From Pseudomonadota bacterium (GTDB taxonomy: Bacteria; Pseudomonadota; Alphaproteobacteria; Acetobacterales; Acetobacteraceae): a stretch of 13,060 bases of DNA. The stretch's first letter is position 1. Each line of letters begins with the position of its first letter. Positions 1-12,920 of this stretch are shown here, one piece after another. The notes beneath the pieces are model-generated. The model was not told the DNA's origin and did not search any database. It saw only the letters and a list, made by a program, of their open reading frames with translations. Location of the stretch: positions 1 to 13,060 of the forward strand of contig JAJZCS010000030.1 in the NCBI GenBank assembly GCA_021829055.1, read 5' to 3'. The position numbers and the translations under genes were made by a program.

Positions 1-100
1 GCGCAGGCTTATAGCACGGGCTGATTGCTGACACACCGCAACCTGCCCACCGATCCGGCGGTTTTCTGTTCGGGCTGCTTTAATCCGGCCCGTTCCGGTC
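1..100. other. Upstream flank of recN, no gene assigned
   Basis: No reading frame stays open here: the three plus frames stop at 10-12, 22-24 and 29-31. The first bases could be the last codons of a gene entering from the left. In related alphaproteobacteria recN often follows bamD, but these few codons are too short to identify. A short inverted repeat, CGGGC (71-75) with GCCCG (88-92), could form a weak hairpin without a T-tract. No convincing promoter or strong ribosome binding site is visible before recN. Confidence 0.3.
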
Positions 101-3804
<3,704 letters not shown>

Positions 3805-3850
3805 TCGGGCACAGTTGCTCATGCTTGCCGCGCAGCCTATGTCTTGCCCT

Positions 3851-4360
3851 ATGAAAACCGCATCTCTTCTTATCCTCGGCTCGGTTCTGACCCTCCTTGG
3901 AGCCACTGCAGGTCAGTCCTCAGCCGCTAGTACCCCACAGCGACTCGGAGAAATCAAATCTTGGACGGTTGCGACCTACGGCAGTGGGGCGGACAAGGCG
4001 TGCTATGCCTTCACCAACGAAGATTTGCCGGTAGGCAGCAAAGCGACACCCGCAATGCTGACCGTAACCGAACGCGCCAAGTTTCGTGATGAGATATCGT
4101 TGAGTCAGGGGATTACCTACACTAAGGGTGCAAGAGTCGTACTCACGGTCGGCACACAAAAGTTCGACTTCTTCGCCAAAGCCAACATGGCTTACGCAAC
4201 GAACGGCGCCAACGTCATCAAGGCTCTGCTTAGAGGTATCGTTGTGAAAGCGACAGCTACGGCGCCGAACGCCCAGCCGGTAAGCAATCAGTTCAGCCTC
4301 GAAGGCTTTAGAGACGCGTACAAGATGATCCTGAAGGCTTGTCCGGTCACCAACCGATAA
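3851..4360 (+). CDS. Exported IalB-family (invasion-associated locus B-like) protein
   Basis: Small predicted exported protein of 169 residues. It starts with Lys in a short n-region, then a hydrophobic stretch (about residues 5-20) and plausible signal peptidase sites after A20 (ATA) or A26 (SAA). The mature part resembles the IalB family, named after a Bartonella invasion factor. I see a W38-containing first strand, C51, a [16 protein letters not shown] stretch, a KFDFF strand, a basic [12 protein letters not shown] segment, SLEGF, and C164 near the end. C51 and C164 may form a disulfide in the periplasm. In free-living alphaproteobacteria the function of these proteins is unknown, so the name should not be read as virulence. 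The frame stays open upstream to TTG 3815 and ATG 3821/3839. I chose ATG 3851 because it gives a clean signal peptide, though no good Shine-Dalgarno is visible. It ends 4 bp before rlmN. Confidence 0.75.
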   Translation: MKTASLLILGSVLTLLGATAGQSSAASTPQRLGEIKSWTVATYGSGADKACYAFTNEDLPVGSKATPAMLTVTERAKFRDEISLSQGITYTKGARVVLTVGTQKFDFFAKANMAYATNGANVIKALLRGIVVKATATAPNAQPVSNQFSLEGFRDAYKMILKACPVTNR

Positions 4361-4364
4361 TGCC

Positions 4365-5552
4365 ATGCCGACCGCATTTGTCCTCCCGGATGCCAGGAAC
4401 GAGAATCCCGATCTAAGCGCAGCGGAGCGGTCGCGGATTCTTGCCAAAGCGGCGTTATTCGCACCGCCACCAGCCGAGTTGTCTGATGGAAGACGTGATC
4501 TGGTCGGGATGTCGCGCGAACAGTTGATCAACGAAATGGGGAAAATCGGGGAGGCGCCGTTTCGAGCCAAGCAGCTGTGGCACTGGATCTATCATCAAGG
4601 CCTGACGGATTTCGCCCTGATGGAGAATATTGCCAGAACGCTCCGTGAAAAGCTCGCCGCGCATTTTCTTATCGGTCGACCTGAGGTCATAGCAAACCAA
4701 GTCAGCGAAGACCAAACCCGAAAAATGCTCCTCCGCTTCCGGGACCACGAGTCAGTGGAAACCGTCTACATTCCCGACCTCAACGAAAATCGCGGTGCTG
4801 TCTGCCTTTCCTCGCAGGTCGGCTGCACGCTCTCATGCCGGTTTTGCCACACCGGTACGCAGCGATTAACACGAAACTTGTCCGCCGCAGAAATCGTGGG
4901 GCAGTTCATGACCATGCGTGATGCATATGGGGAATGGCCTTCGCCAAAAGGCGAGATACCTCGCCTTCTCTCCAATATTGTTCTGATGGGAATGGGTGAG
5001 CCACTGTACAACTACGAAAACGTGGCCACCGCGGTTAAAATCATTATGGACGGCGAAGGAATTGGGTTGTCGCGCCGGCGGATCACGCTCTCGACTTCGG
5101 GTGTCGTGCCCGTCATGGACCGTTGTGGGGCGGAACTAGGGGTCGGCCTCGCAGTTTCTCTGCACGCTGTCCGCGATGATGTCCGGGATGTCATCGTACC
5201 ACTGAATCGCAAATACCCAATTTCGGAATTGATTGCGGCATGCCGACGGTATCCCGGCGCATCTAACGCCCGACGCATCACTTTTGAATATGTTATGCTA
5301 AAAGGAATAAATGATAGCGAGGCAGATGCTCGCGAGCTTGTACGCCTGATCGCGGGCATCCATGCAAAAATAAATTTGATTCCATTTAACCCGTGGCCGG
5401 GTTCAGTCTATGAAACGTCCAGCGGAAATGCCATCCGGCGGTTTGCCGATGTTATCATGAATGCCGGCTATGCTGCGCCGGTTCGGACGCCACGCGGCCG
5501 TGACATTCTCGCCGCCTGCGGCCAACTCAAGTCGGCGGCCCAGTCTCATTAG
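4365..5552 (+). CDS. rlmN: Dual-specificity 23S rRNA/tRNA adenine-C2 methyltransferase RlmN
   Basis: Radical SAM enzyme that methylates C2 of A2503 (E. coli numbering) in 23S rRNA and of A37 in some tRNAs, affecting the peptidyl transferase centre and decoding accuracy. The 395-residue protein carries the 4Fe-4S/SAM motif C154-X3-C158-X2-C161 in [12 protein letters not shown]. It also has the two mechanistic cysteines: C147, seven residues before the cluster as in E. coli C118, and C385 near the C-terminus (AACGQL, matching E. coli C355). Further family signatures are [27 protein letters not shown] and FNPWPGS. The N-terminus (about 30 residues before the conserved core) is longer than in E. 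coli; an internal start at M49 (MSREQL) cannot be excluded. It starts 4 bp after the IalB-like stop without a clear Shine-Dalgarno, so coupling is likely. It ends convergently with kdsA. Confidence 0.96.
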   Translation: MPTAFVLPDARNENPDLSAAERSRILAKAALFAPPPAELSDGRRDLVGMSREQLINEMGKIGEAPFRAKQLWHWIYHQGLTDFALMENIARTLREKLAAHFLIGRPEVIANQVSEDQTRKMLLRFRDHESVETVYIPDLNENRGAVCLSSQVGCTLSCRFCHTGTQRLTRNLSAAEIVGQFMTMRDAYGEWPSPKGEIPRLLSNIVLMGMGEPLYNYENVATAVKIIMDGEGIGLSRRRITLSTSGVVPVMDRCGAELGVGLAVSLHAVRDDVRDVIVPLNRKYPISELIAACRRYPGASNARRITFEYVMLKGINDSEADARELVRLIAGIHAKINLIPFNPWPGSVYETSSGNAIRRFADVIMNAGYAAPVRTPRGRDILAACGQLKSAAQSH

Positions 5553-5564
5553 GCTACAGTCGCC

Positions 5565-6407
5565 TCAGGAAACAAAGGGGCTGGACTCGTTTTCAGCCTT
5601 CCGGATGCGATCATAGTGCCGCAGGTCGGCAAGGAGTCGAGGCATCTCACGAAGCGCGATCATGTTGGGGCCGTCCGACGGCGCGCGATCGGGATCCGGA
5701 TGGCACTCTATAAATAACCCGGCAATACCGACAGCCACGGCAGCCCGAGCCAGGGGGGGAACGAAACGCCTGTCCCCGCCCGAAGCGTTACCCTGTCCGC
5801 CCGGCTGTTGGACAGAGTGTGTGGCATCGAAAACAACAGGATAACCAAAATCCGCCATGATCGGTATAGCACGAAAGTCACTAACTAACGTGTTGTAACC
5901 GAACGACACGCCTCGTTCCGTGAGAAGTATGCGATTGTTGTCGGTGCTGACGATTTTTGTAACAACGTTCATCATGTCCCACGGCGCGAGGAACTGGCCC
6001 TTTTTTACGTTGATCACACGCCCAGTAGCGCCAGCAGCAAGGAGTAGATCGGTTTGGCGGCACAAGAAGGCCGGAATTTGCAGCACATCCACCACTTCCG
6101 CGACAAGAGCACAATGTTCGCGCTCGTGGACGTCGGTCAGCACGGGCAACGCATATTTCGCCCGGATATCGGCCAGGATCTCAAGACCCTTGGCCATGCC
6201 CACCCCCCTCACGCCGGTCAGGGATGTACGGTTTGCCTTGTCGTAACTCGCTTTAAAGATCAGCCCGATGGCAAGCTCTTGCGTCATTTCCTTTAGCGCT
6301 GCAGCTATTTCCGTGGCATGCGCAGCGCTCTCGATCTGACATGGCCCGGCGATCAAGGTGAAAGGACGGTTATTACCAATGATCAGGTCGCCTATCGAAA
6401 CATCCAT
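5565..6407 (-). CDS. kdsA: 2-dehydro-3-deoxyphosphooctonate aldolase (KDO-8-phosphate synthase)
   Basis: Condenses phosphoenolpyruvate with arabinose-5-phosphate to KDO-8-phosphate, the first committed step to the KDO of lipopolysaccharide; cytoplasmic TIM barrel. The 280-residue product has normal length. Visible motifs are IAGPCQIES, FKASYDKANRTS, GVRGVGMAKGLEIL, KKGQFLAPWDM, DATHSVQQPGG and ECHPDPDRAPSDGPN. C23, H197, E234 and D245 match the four metal ligands of the Aquifex aeolicus enzyme with a constant offset of 12, placing it in the metal-dependent class (E. coli has Asn at the Cys position). The frame is open up to 6461, but ATG 6407 gives the family N-terminus (MDVSIGD) and has an AGAAGGA ribosome binding site at 6418-6424. 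It is probably the last gene of the tpiA-secG-pyrG-kdsA run. Confidence 0.96.
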   Translation of the reverse strand: MDVSIGDLIIGNNRPFTLIAGPCQIESAAHATEIAAALKEMTQELAIGLIFKASYDKANRTSLTGVRGVGMAKGLEILADIRAKYALPVLTDVHEREHCALVAEVVDVLQIPAFLCRQTDLLLAAGATGRVINVKKGQFLAPWDMMNVVTKIVSTDNNRILLTERGVSFGYNTLVSDFRAIPIMADFGYPVVFDATHSVQQPGGQGNASGGDRRFVPPLARAAVAVGIAGLFIECHPDPDRAPSDGPNMIALREMPRLLADLRHYDRIRKAENESSPFVS

Positions 6408-6417
6408 GATGGCGCAA

Positions 6418-6424
6418 TCCTTCT
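6418..6424 (-). promoter_or_regulatory. Ribosome binding site deciding the kdsA start
   Basis: AGAAGGA on the minus strand lies 10 nt before the ATG at 6407. It would be inside the coding frame if the upstream start at 6461 were used, so it supports the shorter, family-length KdsA. Confidence 0.7.
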
Positions 6425-6515
6425 GGTGAAACACGACCGCAAGACGGTTCGTGCTGAGCAAAGACAGGGGTGGTTACCGGCACGGATCTTTTCGTTTAGC
6501 CTTTCAGAACCCTCC

Positions 6516-8195
<1,680 letters not shown>

Positions 8196-8218
8196 CTAAT
8201 AAATAAAGTCGCCAAACC

Positions 8219-8617
8219 TTAATTCTTGCCAGGCAACGACGAGGGCGGCGGCACAGGCAACGGGACCGGTTGTTGGCTGGTGCTTGAGCCAGGAACGGGT
8301 GGCGAACCCGAAGCCGGCACCGTCACTGGCATCGATTTCGCTGGTGGGGCGCCCTTTAGTATTGCCGCCGCATTGCCGCTGCCTGCGCCGCCATGCTTGT
8401 AAAGAAGTGCCAAACCCAGCGATAGGGCAAAAAACAGTGTGGCAAGTACTGCCGTCGTGCGGGTCAACAAATTCGCAGTACTGCGGCCGGTCATGAAGCT
8501 TCCCATACCTTGGCTGGTGCCCAGACCGAGTCCACCTCCTTCACTACGCTGAATCAGCACTACGCCGATCAACGCTAGCGTCACAAACACTTGAAGTACG
8601 AGCAGAACCGTTATCAT
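8219..8617 (-). CDS. secG: Protein translocase subunit SecG
   Basis: SecG is the small non-essential subunit of the SecYEG inner-membrane channel that assists SecA-driven export. The 132-residue protein has two transmembrane segments (about residues 2-22 and 54-73). Between them is the family loop IQRSEGGGLGLGTSQG, continuing to GRSTANLLTRTTA. The C-terminal tail (about 90-132) is rich in Pro, Ser and Gly, typical of alphaproteobacterial SecG and poorly conserved. The frame extends upstream to a TTG at 8635. I prefer ATG 8617 because AAAAAGG (8623-8629) sits 5 nt before it and the protein then begins with the usual TVLLVxQVF helix. The gap to tpiA is about 30 bp, so the two are probably co-transcribed. 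The tpiA-secG-pyrG order is widespread in this class. Confidence 0.95.
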   Translation of the reverse strand: MITVLLVLQVFVTLALIGVVLIQRSEGGGLGLGTSQGMGSFMTGRSTANLLTRTTAVLATLFFALSLGLALLYKHGGAGSGNAAAILKGAPPAKSMPVTVPASGSPPVPGSSTSQQPVPLPVPPPSSLPGKN

Positions 8618-8647
8618 GACCACCTTTTTCGCCAAGTTTGCGGCTTT

Positions 8648-9382
8648 TTACGCCTCACGCGCGCACGCGGCAATGGCCAGAAAATCAGCTGCCTTGAGGC
8701 TCGCACCGCCGACGAGCGCGCCGCCCACTTGGGGAACCGCCAGTAGCTCGGCAGCATTGTCGGGTTTAACCGAACCGCCGTAAAGAATCCGGATTTTTGC
8801 GCCGCTAGATCCTAGGCGTACGACGAGGGCATTGCGGACCGCGCAATGCATGGCCTCAATGTCCGTAGGCGACGCCGTGCGGCCCGTGCCGATGGCCCAC
8901 ACAGGCTCATAGGCAACAAGGCCGTCAAACACCTCTGGAAGTGAATCGATTAGCTGGGAACACACTGCAGTTTCGGCGTGGCCCGAATCGCGCTCGGCTT
9001 CGCGTTCGCCGACACACACAATAGGGACCAGACTGGCCGCCATAGCCGCCGTCACCTTGGCACGGACTTCCTGACTGGTTTCATGATGATCAGCGCGCCG
9101 TTCTGAGTGGCCCAGAATGACATGAGAGGCACCAATTTCGCGAAGCAAATCGGCGGAAACGTCCCCAGTATGTGCCCCTTGGCGCTGGACACCGCAATCC
9201 TGTGCGCCGATCATGACGCGCGTTCCTGCCAATGCACCCGCCAAAGGTCCTATCAGCGGAAAAGGGGGACAGACCAGCAGGTCTGCCGACAATGGCACAC
9301 GGCTGCACGCATCGGCAAAATCGACTATCCCAGCTTTGGTTCCGTTCATCTTCCAATTGCCTGCGATCATCTGGCGGATCAT
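8648..9382 (-). CDS. tpiA: Triosephosphate isomerase
   Basis: Interconverts dihydroxyacetone phosphate and glyceraldehyde-3-phosphate in glycolysis and gluconeogenesis; cytoplasmic dimeric TIM barrel. The 244-residue protein shows N9 and K11 in AGNWKMNG, the catalytic H92 in ILGHSERR, the catalytic base E159 in AYEPVWAIGTG, the flexible loop after it, and the phosphate-binding ILYGGSVKP and GGALVGGASL segments. The frame opens at 9409, but ATG 9382 is preceded by a strong GGAGGA (9392-9397) at 9 nt spacing, which would lie inside the gene if the upstream ATG were used. A start at M5 (9370) is the other option. It is the first gene of the leftward run and is divergent from the ppiD-like gene. 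Confidence 0.97.
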   Translation of the reverse strand: MIRQMIAGNWKMNGTKAGIVDFADACSRVPLSADLLVCPPFPLIGPLAGALAGTRVMIGAQDCGVQRQGAHTGDVSADLLREIGASHVILGHSERRADHHETSQEVRAKVTAAMAASLVPIVCVGEREAERDSGHAETAVCSQLIDSLPEVFDGLVAYEPVWAIGTGRTASPTDIEAMHCAVRNALVVRLGSSGAKIRILYGGSVKPDNAAELLAVPQVGGALVGGASLKAADFLAIAACAREA

Positions 9383-9391
9383 CTCATCCAG

Positions 9392-9397
9392 TCCTCC
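9392..9397 (-). promoter_or_regulatory. Ribosome binding site of tpiA
   Basis: GGAGGA on the minus strand, 9 nt before ATG 9382. It decides the tpiA start against the longer frame beginning at 9409. Confidence 0.8.
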
Positions 9398-9481
9398 GAA
9401 GGTCAGCATCTAAGTAAGCCTCGATTGCACCGGGTGGCAATTGAGCGATGCCGTGGTAAACGCGGTTCCATTCACCCCTTT

Positions 9482-9485
9482 GAGG
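9482..9485 (+). promoter_or_regulatory. Ribosome binding site of the ppiD-like gene
   Basis: GAGG lies 6 nt before ATG 9492 and supports this start over the TTG at 9441. The protein then begins directly with the short basic segment ahead of its membrane anchor. Confidence 0.6.
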
Positions 9486-9491
9486 CGCTCA

Positions 9492-11381
9492 ATGCTTACA
9501 TTCATCCGCCAACTGCTCGACAACTGGATTGTCCGGATCTTCTTCGGGCTTCTCGTGGTCGTATTCGTATTCTGGGGCATATCCAATGTCGTAACGATGA
9601 TCGGCAGTTCCGATGCCGTAGCAACCGTGGCGGGTCAGCCGATTTCCCTAACCTCTGTTGAAAACACGTACCAGAACACGATCAACCGAATCGCCCAGCA
9701 GCAGGGGGGTAAACCGCTAAGCGCCGAGGAACGGCAGTTGATCGCAGGCGGTATCGTGGGAGAGGCAATTGACAAGGCGGCGATGGCCCACGAGGTGGCG
9801 CGGCTCGGTGTCGCTGCACCGCCCGATGCGCTCCGGCGGCAAGTATTTGCGATGTCCGTGTTCCAGGGTCAAAATGGCAAATTCGATATGTCTAGATTTA
9901 AGCAGGTACTGGCCGACAATAACCTTACCCCAGCCATGTTCATGGCCGACATGACGCAAAGCATTAATGCGGATCAAGTGGTCCAAGCGATCTCAGCCGG
10001 CGCGAATGCACCCGAACCCCTGATCGCGCTTCTTTACAATTATCTGGGCCAAACCAGGCAAGTAGCCTACGTTCAGCTTCCTTTTGCCGCCGCCCCTCCC
10101 CCTACACCGCCATCCACACCGGTTTTGCGGCGATTCTGGCGCAACCATCCTGAAAACTATTCGACACCAGAGCGCCGGGTATTCCAAGCAGCGATCCTGT
10201 CTGCCGCCCTGCTCGCATCGCATGAGACAGTGAGCGCTGTCCAAATCAAAACCTACTACACCGCGCACAAGAGCGAATTCGCCGCAACAGCACGCCGGAC
10301 AGTCGAGATCATTACCGCCGAAAACAAGGGAAGCGCCCATGCCATCGCGACTCAATGGCGAAGCGGCGCAAGCTGGACGCAGATGAAAGCCGCTGCCAAG
10401 AAAGTCAGCGCAACCACGCTCACGTTGAAGAACACGACGGCGGAGGACCTGCCTTCCGGTCGACTGGCCAAGGCGGTATTTGCCGCGAAAGCGGGTGATG
10501 TCGTTGGACCCGTGACGGGAGCTATCGGGACATATGTATTCAAGGTTACGGCAGACACAGGAAGTGGCGTGAAGCCGCTCTCTGTAGTTGCGGATAAGAT
10601 CAAGGCGCGGTTACAGTTGCGCAAAGCAAAGGCGCGTGTCGATGCGGATCTGCCAAAGCTTGAGGATGCGCTGGCCGCCAATACACCGCTGGACGCCCTG
10701 CCATCCAACCTTGGCACAGTAACCGTTACCGCAACGGCAGATGCAACAGGCATCGGGTCCGACGGGAAACCGGTCACTATCCCAGGCCCCGTTGCCCTGA
10801 GAAAAGCGGTTCTGAAGGCTGCCTTCACAACCCCCCCTGATGTCCGGCCACAAGCGAAATCAGCATCCGGAAACGCCTACTTCGCAATTGCCGTAGACAA
10901 AATCATTAAGCCGCATCTGAAGCCATACAACACTGTGAAATCCGCAGTGCTGTCAGACTGGACCAATCATCAGATCGAACGCCAGCAGGAAACGACAGCA
11001 GCTCGTTTATTGACATTGATCAAATCCGGCAGCTCGATCGTACGAGCCGCGGGCACCGCTGGCTACGCCGTCAGGACAACCGGATTAATTTCCCGGAATC
11101 CACCTGGAACCAACGGGATTCCGACAAAGGCTCTTCCGATCCTTTTCGGCTTAAAAATCGGCGAGCCCACAATGGTGGAAACAAAAGAAGGGTTTATTGT
11201 GGCCACAGTGACAAAGATCGTAAACCCAGCCCCCGATGCGGATCCGGACACCAGGCAGCGCTTGACGAGTGCACTGGGTGAGGTGATGCAAACCGCTGCA
11301 TTACAAAGTTTCGCAAGCGGCCTGCGCGATCGGTACCATGTAAAGATTAACCCCACCGTATTGCACCGGCTTGGCTCCTAA
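9492..11381 (+). CDS. Membrane-anchored PpiD/SurA-like periplasmic folding chaperone
   Basis: Predicted inner-membrane-anchored folding factor of 629 residues that would meet proteins leaving the Sec channel. It starts MLTFIRQLLDNW, then a single transmembrane helix (about 13-35), followed by a SurA-N-like helical domain (about 40-190) with VAGQPISLTSVE and a KFDMSRFKQVLADNNLTPAMF segment, as in PpiD. A Pro-rich linker (APPPTPPSTP) leads to a parvulin-like domain (about 271-352). That domain is degenerate: the usual His-Ile-Leu strand reads VEII, and the Gly-Tyr-His-Ile strand reads GTYVFKV. Two further segments in the C-terminal part look related. Chaperone rather than isomerase activity is therefore likely (inference). 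ppiD next to trpE is a common alphaproteobacterial arrangement with no obvious functional link. I leave the symbol blank because sequence alone does not settle PpiD orthology. Confidence 0.88.
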   Translation: MLTFIRQLLDNWIVRIFFGLLVVVFVFWGISNVVTMIGSSDAVATVAGQPISLTSVENTYQNTINRIAQQQGGKPLSAEERQLIAGGIVGEAIDKAAMAHEVARLGVAAPPDALRRQVFAMSVFQGQNGKFDMSRFKQVLADNNLTPAMFMADMTQSINADQVVQAISAGANAPEPLIALLYNYLGQTRQVAYVQLPFAAAPPPTPPSTPVLRRFWRNHPENYSTPERRVFQAAILSAALLASHETVSAVQIKTYYTAHKSEFAATARRTVEIITAENKGSAHAIATQWRSGASWTQMKAAAKKVSATTLTLKNTTAEDLPSGRLAKAVFAAKAGDVVGPVTGAIGTYVFKVTADTGSGVKPLSVVADKIKARLQLRKAKARVDADLPKLEDALAANTPLDALPSNLGTVTVTATADATGIGSDGKPVTIPGPVALRKAVLKAAFTTPPDVRPQAKSASGNAYFAIAVDKIIKPHLKPYNTVKSAVLSDWTNHQIERQQETTAARLLTLIKSGSSIVRAAGTAGYAVRTTGLISRNPPGTNGIPTKALPILFGLKIGEPTMVETKEGFIVATVTKIVNPAPDADPDTRQRLTSALGEVMQTAALQSFASGLRDRYHVKINPTVLHRLGS

Positions 11382-11398
11382 CGAAAAGCCTTCGCCGG
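11366..11398 (+). other. Interrupted stem-loop spanning the ppiD-like stop and trpE leader
   Basis: CCGGC (11366-11370) pairs with GCCGG (11394-11398), and inside it GGCT (11373-11376) pairs with AGCC (11387-11390), leaving a 10 nt loop and small TT/TTC internal bulges. No T-tract follows. It ends just before the trpE ribosome binding site, so it could modulate translation or be a processing site, or be chance. There is no sign of a Trp-rich leader peptide in the 33 bp gap. Confidence 0.3.
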
Positions 11399-11405
11399 AA
11401 AAGGA
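11399..11405 (+). promoter_or_regulatory. Ribosome binding site of trpE
   Basis: AAAAGGA lies 9 nt before the ATG at 11415 and fixes the trpE start. Confidence 0.7.
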
Positions 11406-11414
11406 TCAAACAGC

Positions 11415-12920
11415 ATGGATGTCATCGCCGCGTCGGACCAATCAACCGACTTCGACAAGGCCTTTATGGCCGGTCGTGGGGGGGTGGTCTGGCGCCGCAT
11501 GACTGCCGATCTTATCACGCCAGTTGCTGCCTTCCTCAAGCTTGCTCACGGGCGCCGGCACTCCTTTCTGCTCGAAAGCGTCGAAGGTGGCGCAGCACGC
11601 GGCCGGTATTCCGTGATTGGCCTATTGCCCGACCTCATTTGGCGCTGCGAAGGCGGCGCGGTCAGCACGAGCCGTGACGGCGAGACTTTTACGCCCAACC
11701 CGCTGCCGGCCTTCGAAAGCCTGCGCAAGCACATCGCGGCGACCCGCCTTGATCTCCCTGAGCACTTGCCGCCGATGACCGGCGGACTTGTTGGTTTTCT
11801 GGGCTACGATATGGTTCGGCTAATGGAGCGCCTCCCAGCGAGCAAGCCGGAAGTACTTGGTATTCCGGACGCCGAACTGATGCGTCCAAGTCTGTTTGCA
11901 ATTTTCGATTCAGTGAAAGACGAAATTACACTCGCGGCTCCCGCCTATCCAGATCACGGCATTTCCGCCGTCGCCGCGCGCGCCGCTGCCATCCAAAGAA
12001 TCGACGATGCCATCGTAGCACTCGATCACCCGACCCCGCAGCTGAGTGGGAGGCCGGAATCCGTGGGCATCCCGCAGTCGAACATGACCGAGCAGGAATT
12101 CAAGGCGATGGTACTGCGCGGAAAGGAATATATCGCGGCTGGCGACGTTTTTCAGGTCGTGCCAAGCCAACGTTTCGCGTTGAAATTTTCGCTGCCGCCC
12201 TTTGCGTTTTATCGGAGCTTACGCCGGATCAACCCCGCGCCGTTCCTGTTCTTTCTCGACTTCGGCAACTTTCAGGTCGTAGGATCGAGTCCGGAAATCC
12301 TGGTCCGCCTGCGTGACCATACCGTCACAATTCGCCCACTTGCCGGCACCCGCAGACGCGGGACAAATCGAAGCGAAGATCAAGCACTAGAAGCCGAGCT
12401 TCTGGAAGATCCGAAAGAGCGCGCTGAACATCTGATGTTGCTAGATCTCGCCCGGAACGATGTCGGGCGAGTAGCTGAGATCGGATCGATCCGTGTAACA
12501 GAGAGCTTTGCAATCGAACGATTCTCGCACGTCATGCATATATCATCGAACGTTGAAGGCACGATACGCAAGGATTCCGACGCCCTGGACGCACTGATCG
12601 CAGGATTCCCCGCAGGCACGTTATCCGGCGCGCCAAAGGTTCGTGCCATGGAAATCATCGAAGGGCTGGAGCCGTCCCGCCGAGGCCTCTATGGCGGTTG
12701 CATCGGCTATTTCGCTGCAAACGGCACTATGGACACCTGTATAGGGCTACGCACTGCTCTCGTTAAGGACTCCACTCTGTATGTTCAGGCAGGCGTCGGA
12801 GTCGTGGCTGATTCGGACCCCGAAGCAGAACTCGCCGAAAGCGTCCAGAAGGCACGTGCCCTGTTCCGCGCCGCAGAGGATGCATTGAACTACATTACGA
12901 CGGATGTCGTTGAACCATGA
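11415..12920 (+). CDS. trpE: Anthranilate synthase component I
   Basis: With TrpG, converts chorismate and glutamine-derived ammonia to anthranilate, the first step of tryptophan synthesis; cytoplasmic. The 501-residue protein has the N-terminal regulatory domain with LLES at 52-55, the element that binds tryptophan for feedback inhibition, so the enzyme is expected to be Trp-sensitive. The C-terminal chorismate-binding domain shows [35 protein letters not shown], the AGTRRRG segment (310-316), [28 protein letters not shown] (from about 404) and [11 protein letters not shown]. TrpE and TrpG are separate here, unlike the fused TrpEG of many Rhizobiales. The stop overlaps the trpG start by 4 bp (ATGA), which would couple synthesis of the two subunits. 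An aminodeoxychorismate synthase (PabB) identity is less likely given LLES, length and the trpG neighbour. Confidence 0.97.
   Translation: MDVIAASDQSTDFDKAFMAGRGGVVWRRMTADLITPVAAFLKLAHGRRHSFLLESVEGGAARGRYSVIGLLPDLIWRCEGGAVSTSRDGETFTPNPLPAFESLRKHIAATRLDLPEHLPPMTGGLVGFLGYDMVRLMERLPASKPEVLGIPDAELMRPSLFAIFDSVKDEITLAAPAYPDHGISAVAARAAAIQRIDDAIVALDHPTPQLSGRPESVGIPQSNMTEQEFKAMVLRGKEYIAAGDVFQVVPSQRFALKFSLPPFAFYRSLRRINPAPFLFFLDFGNFQVVGSSPEILVRLRDHTVTIRPLAGTRRRGTNRSEDQALEAELLEDPKERAEHLMLLDLARNDVGRVAEIGSIRVTESFAIERFSHVMHISSNVEGTIRKDSDALDALIAGFPAGTLSGAPKVRAMEIIEGLEPSRRGLYGGCIGYFAANGTMDTCIGLRTALVKDSTLYVQAGVGVVADSDPEAELAESVQKARALFRAAEDALNYITTDVVEP

Larger units (their letters stand above)
9383..9491. promoter_or_regulatory. 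Divergent intergenic region between tpiA and the ppiD-like gene
   Basis: This 109 bp gap separates two divergent transcription units, so it should carry the promoter of each. I could not pick a convincing -35/-10 pair. The best minus-strand candidate is TTGCCA (9435-9440) with a poor T-rich -10 about 17 nt further on. An imperfect inverted repeat, ATTGC-ACC (9424-9431) and GGTGGCAAT (9433-9441, one extra G), is a weak operator candidate. Confidence 0.4.

Noticed and set aside
1..31. Possible tail of bamD
   Set aside because: Only seven to nine codons precede stops in each frame, too few to recognise; the bamD idea rests on gene order in relatives only.
3815..3850. TTG/ATG starts upstream for the IalB-like protein
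   Set aside because: They add a stretch (LMLAAQPMSCP) ahead of a clean Lys-plus-hydrophobic signal peptide; no better ribosome binding site supports them.
3920..4570. Long minus-strand open frame (216 codons) opposite the IalB-like gene and rlmN
   Set aside because: Antisense shadow of well-supported plus-strand genes. Its translation shows no recognisable motif and is Arg/Ser-rich, as expected of a reversed GC-rich coding frame.
9107..9661. Plus-strand open frame of 184 codons across the tpiA 5' part and the ppiD-like start
   Set aside because: It covers tpiA in antisense and the ppiD-like gene out of frame. The translation has no family resemblance, and both real genes have ribosome binding sites and intact motifs.
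10352..10828. Minus-strand open frame (158 codons) within the ppiD-like gene
   Set aside because: Ala/Ser/Val-rich antisense frame with no motif and no ribosome binding site; it lies entirely inside a continuous membrane-anchored chaperone gene.
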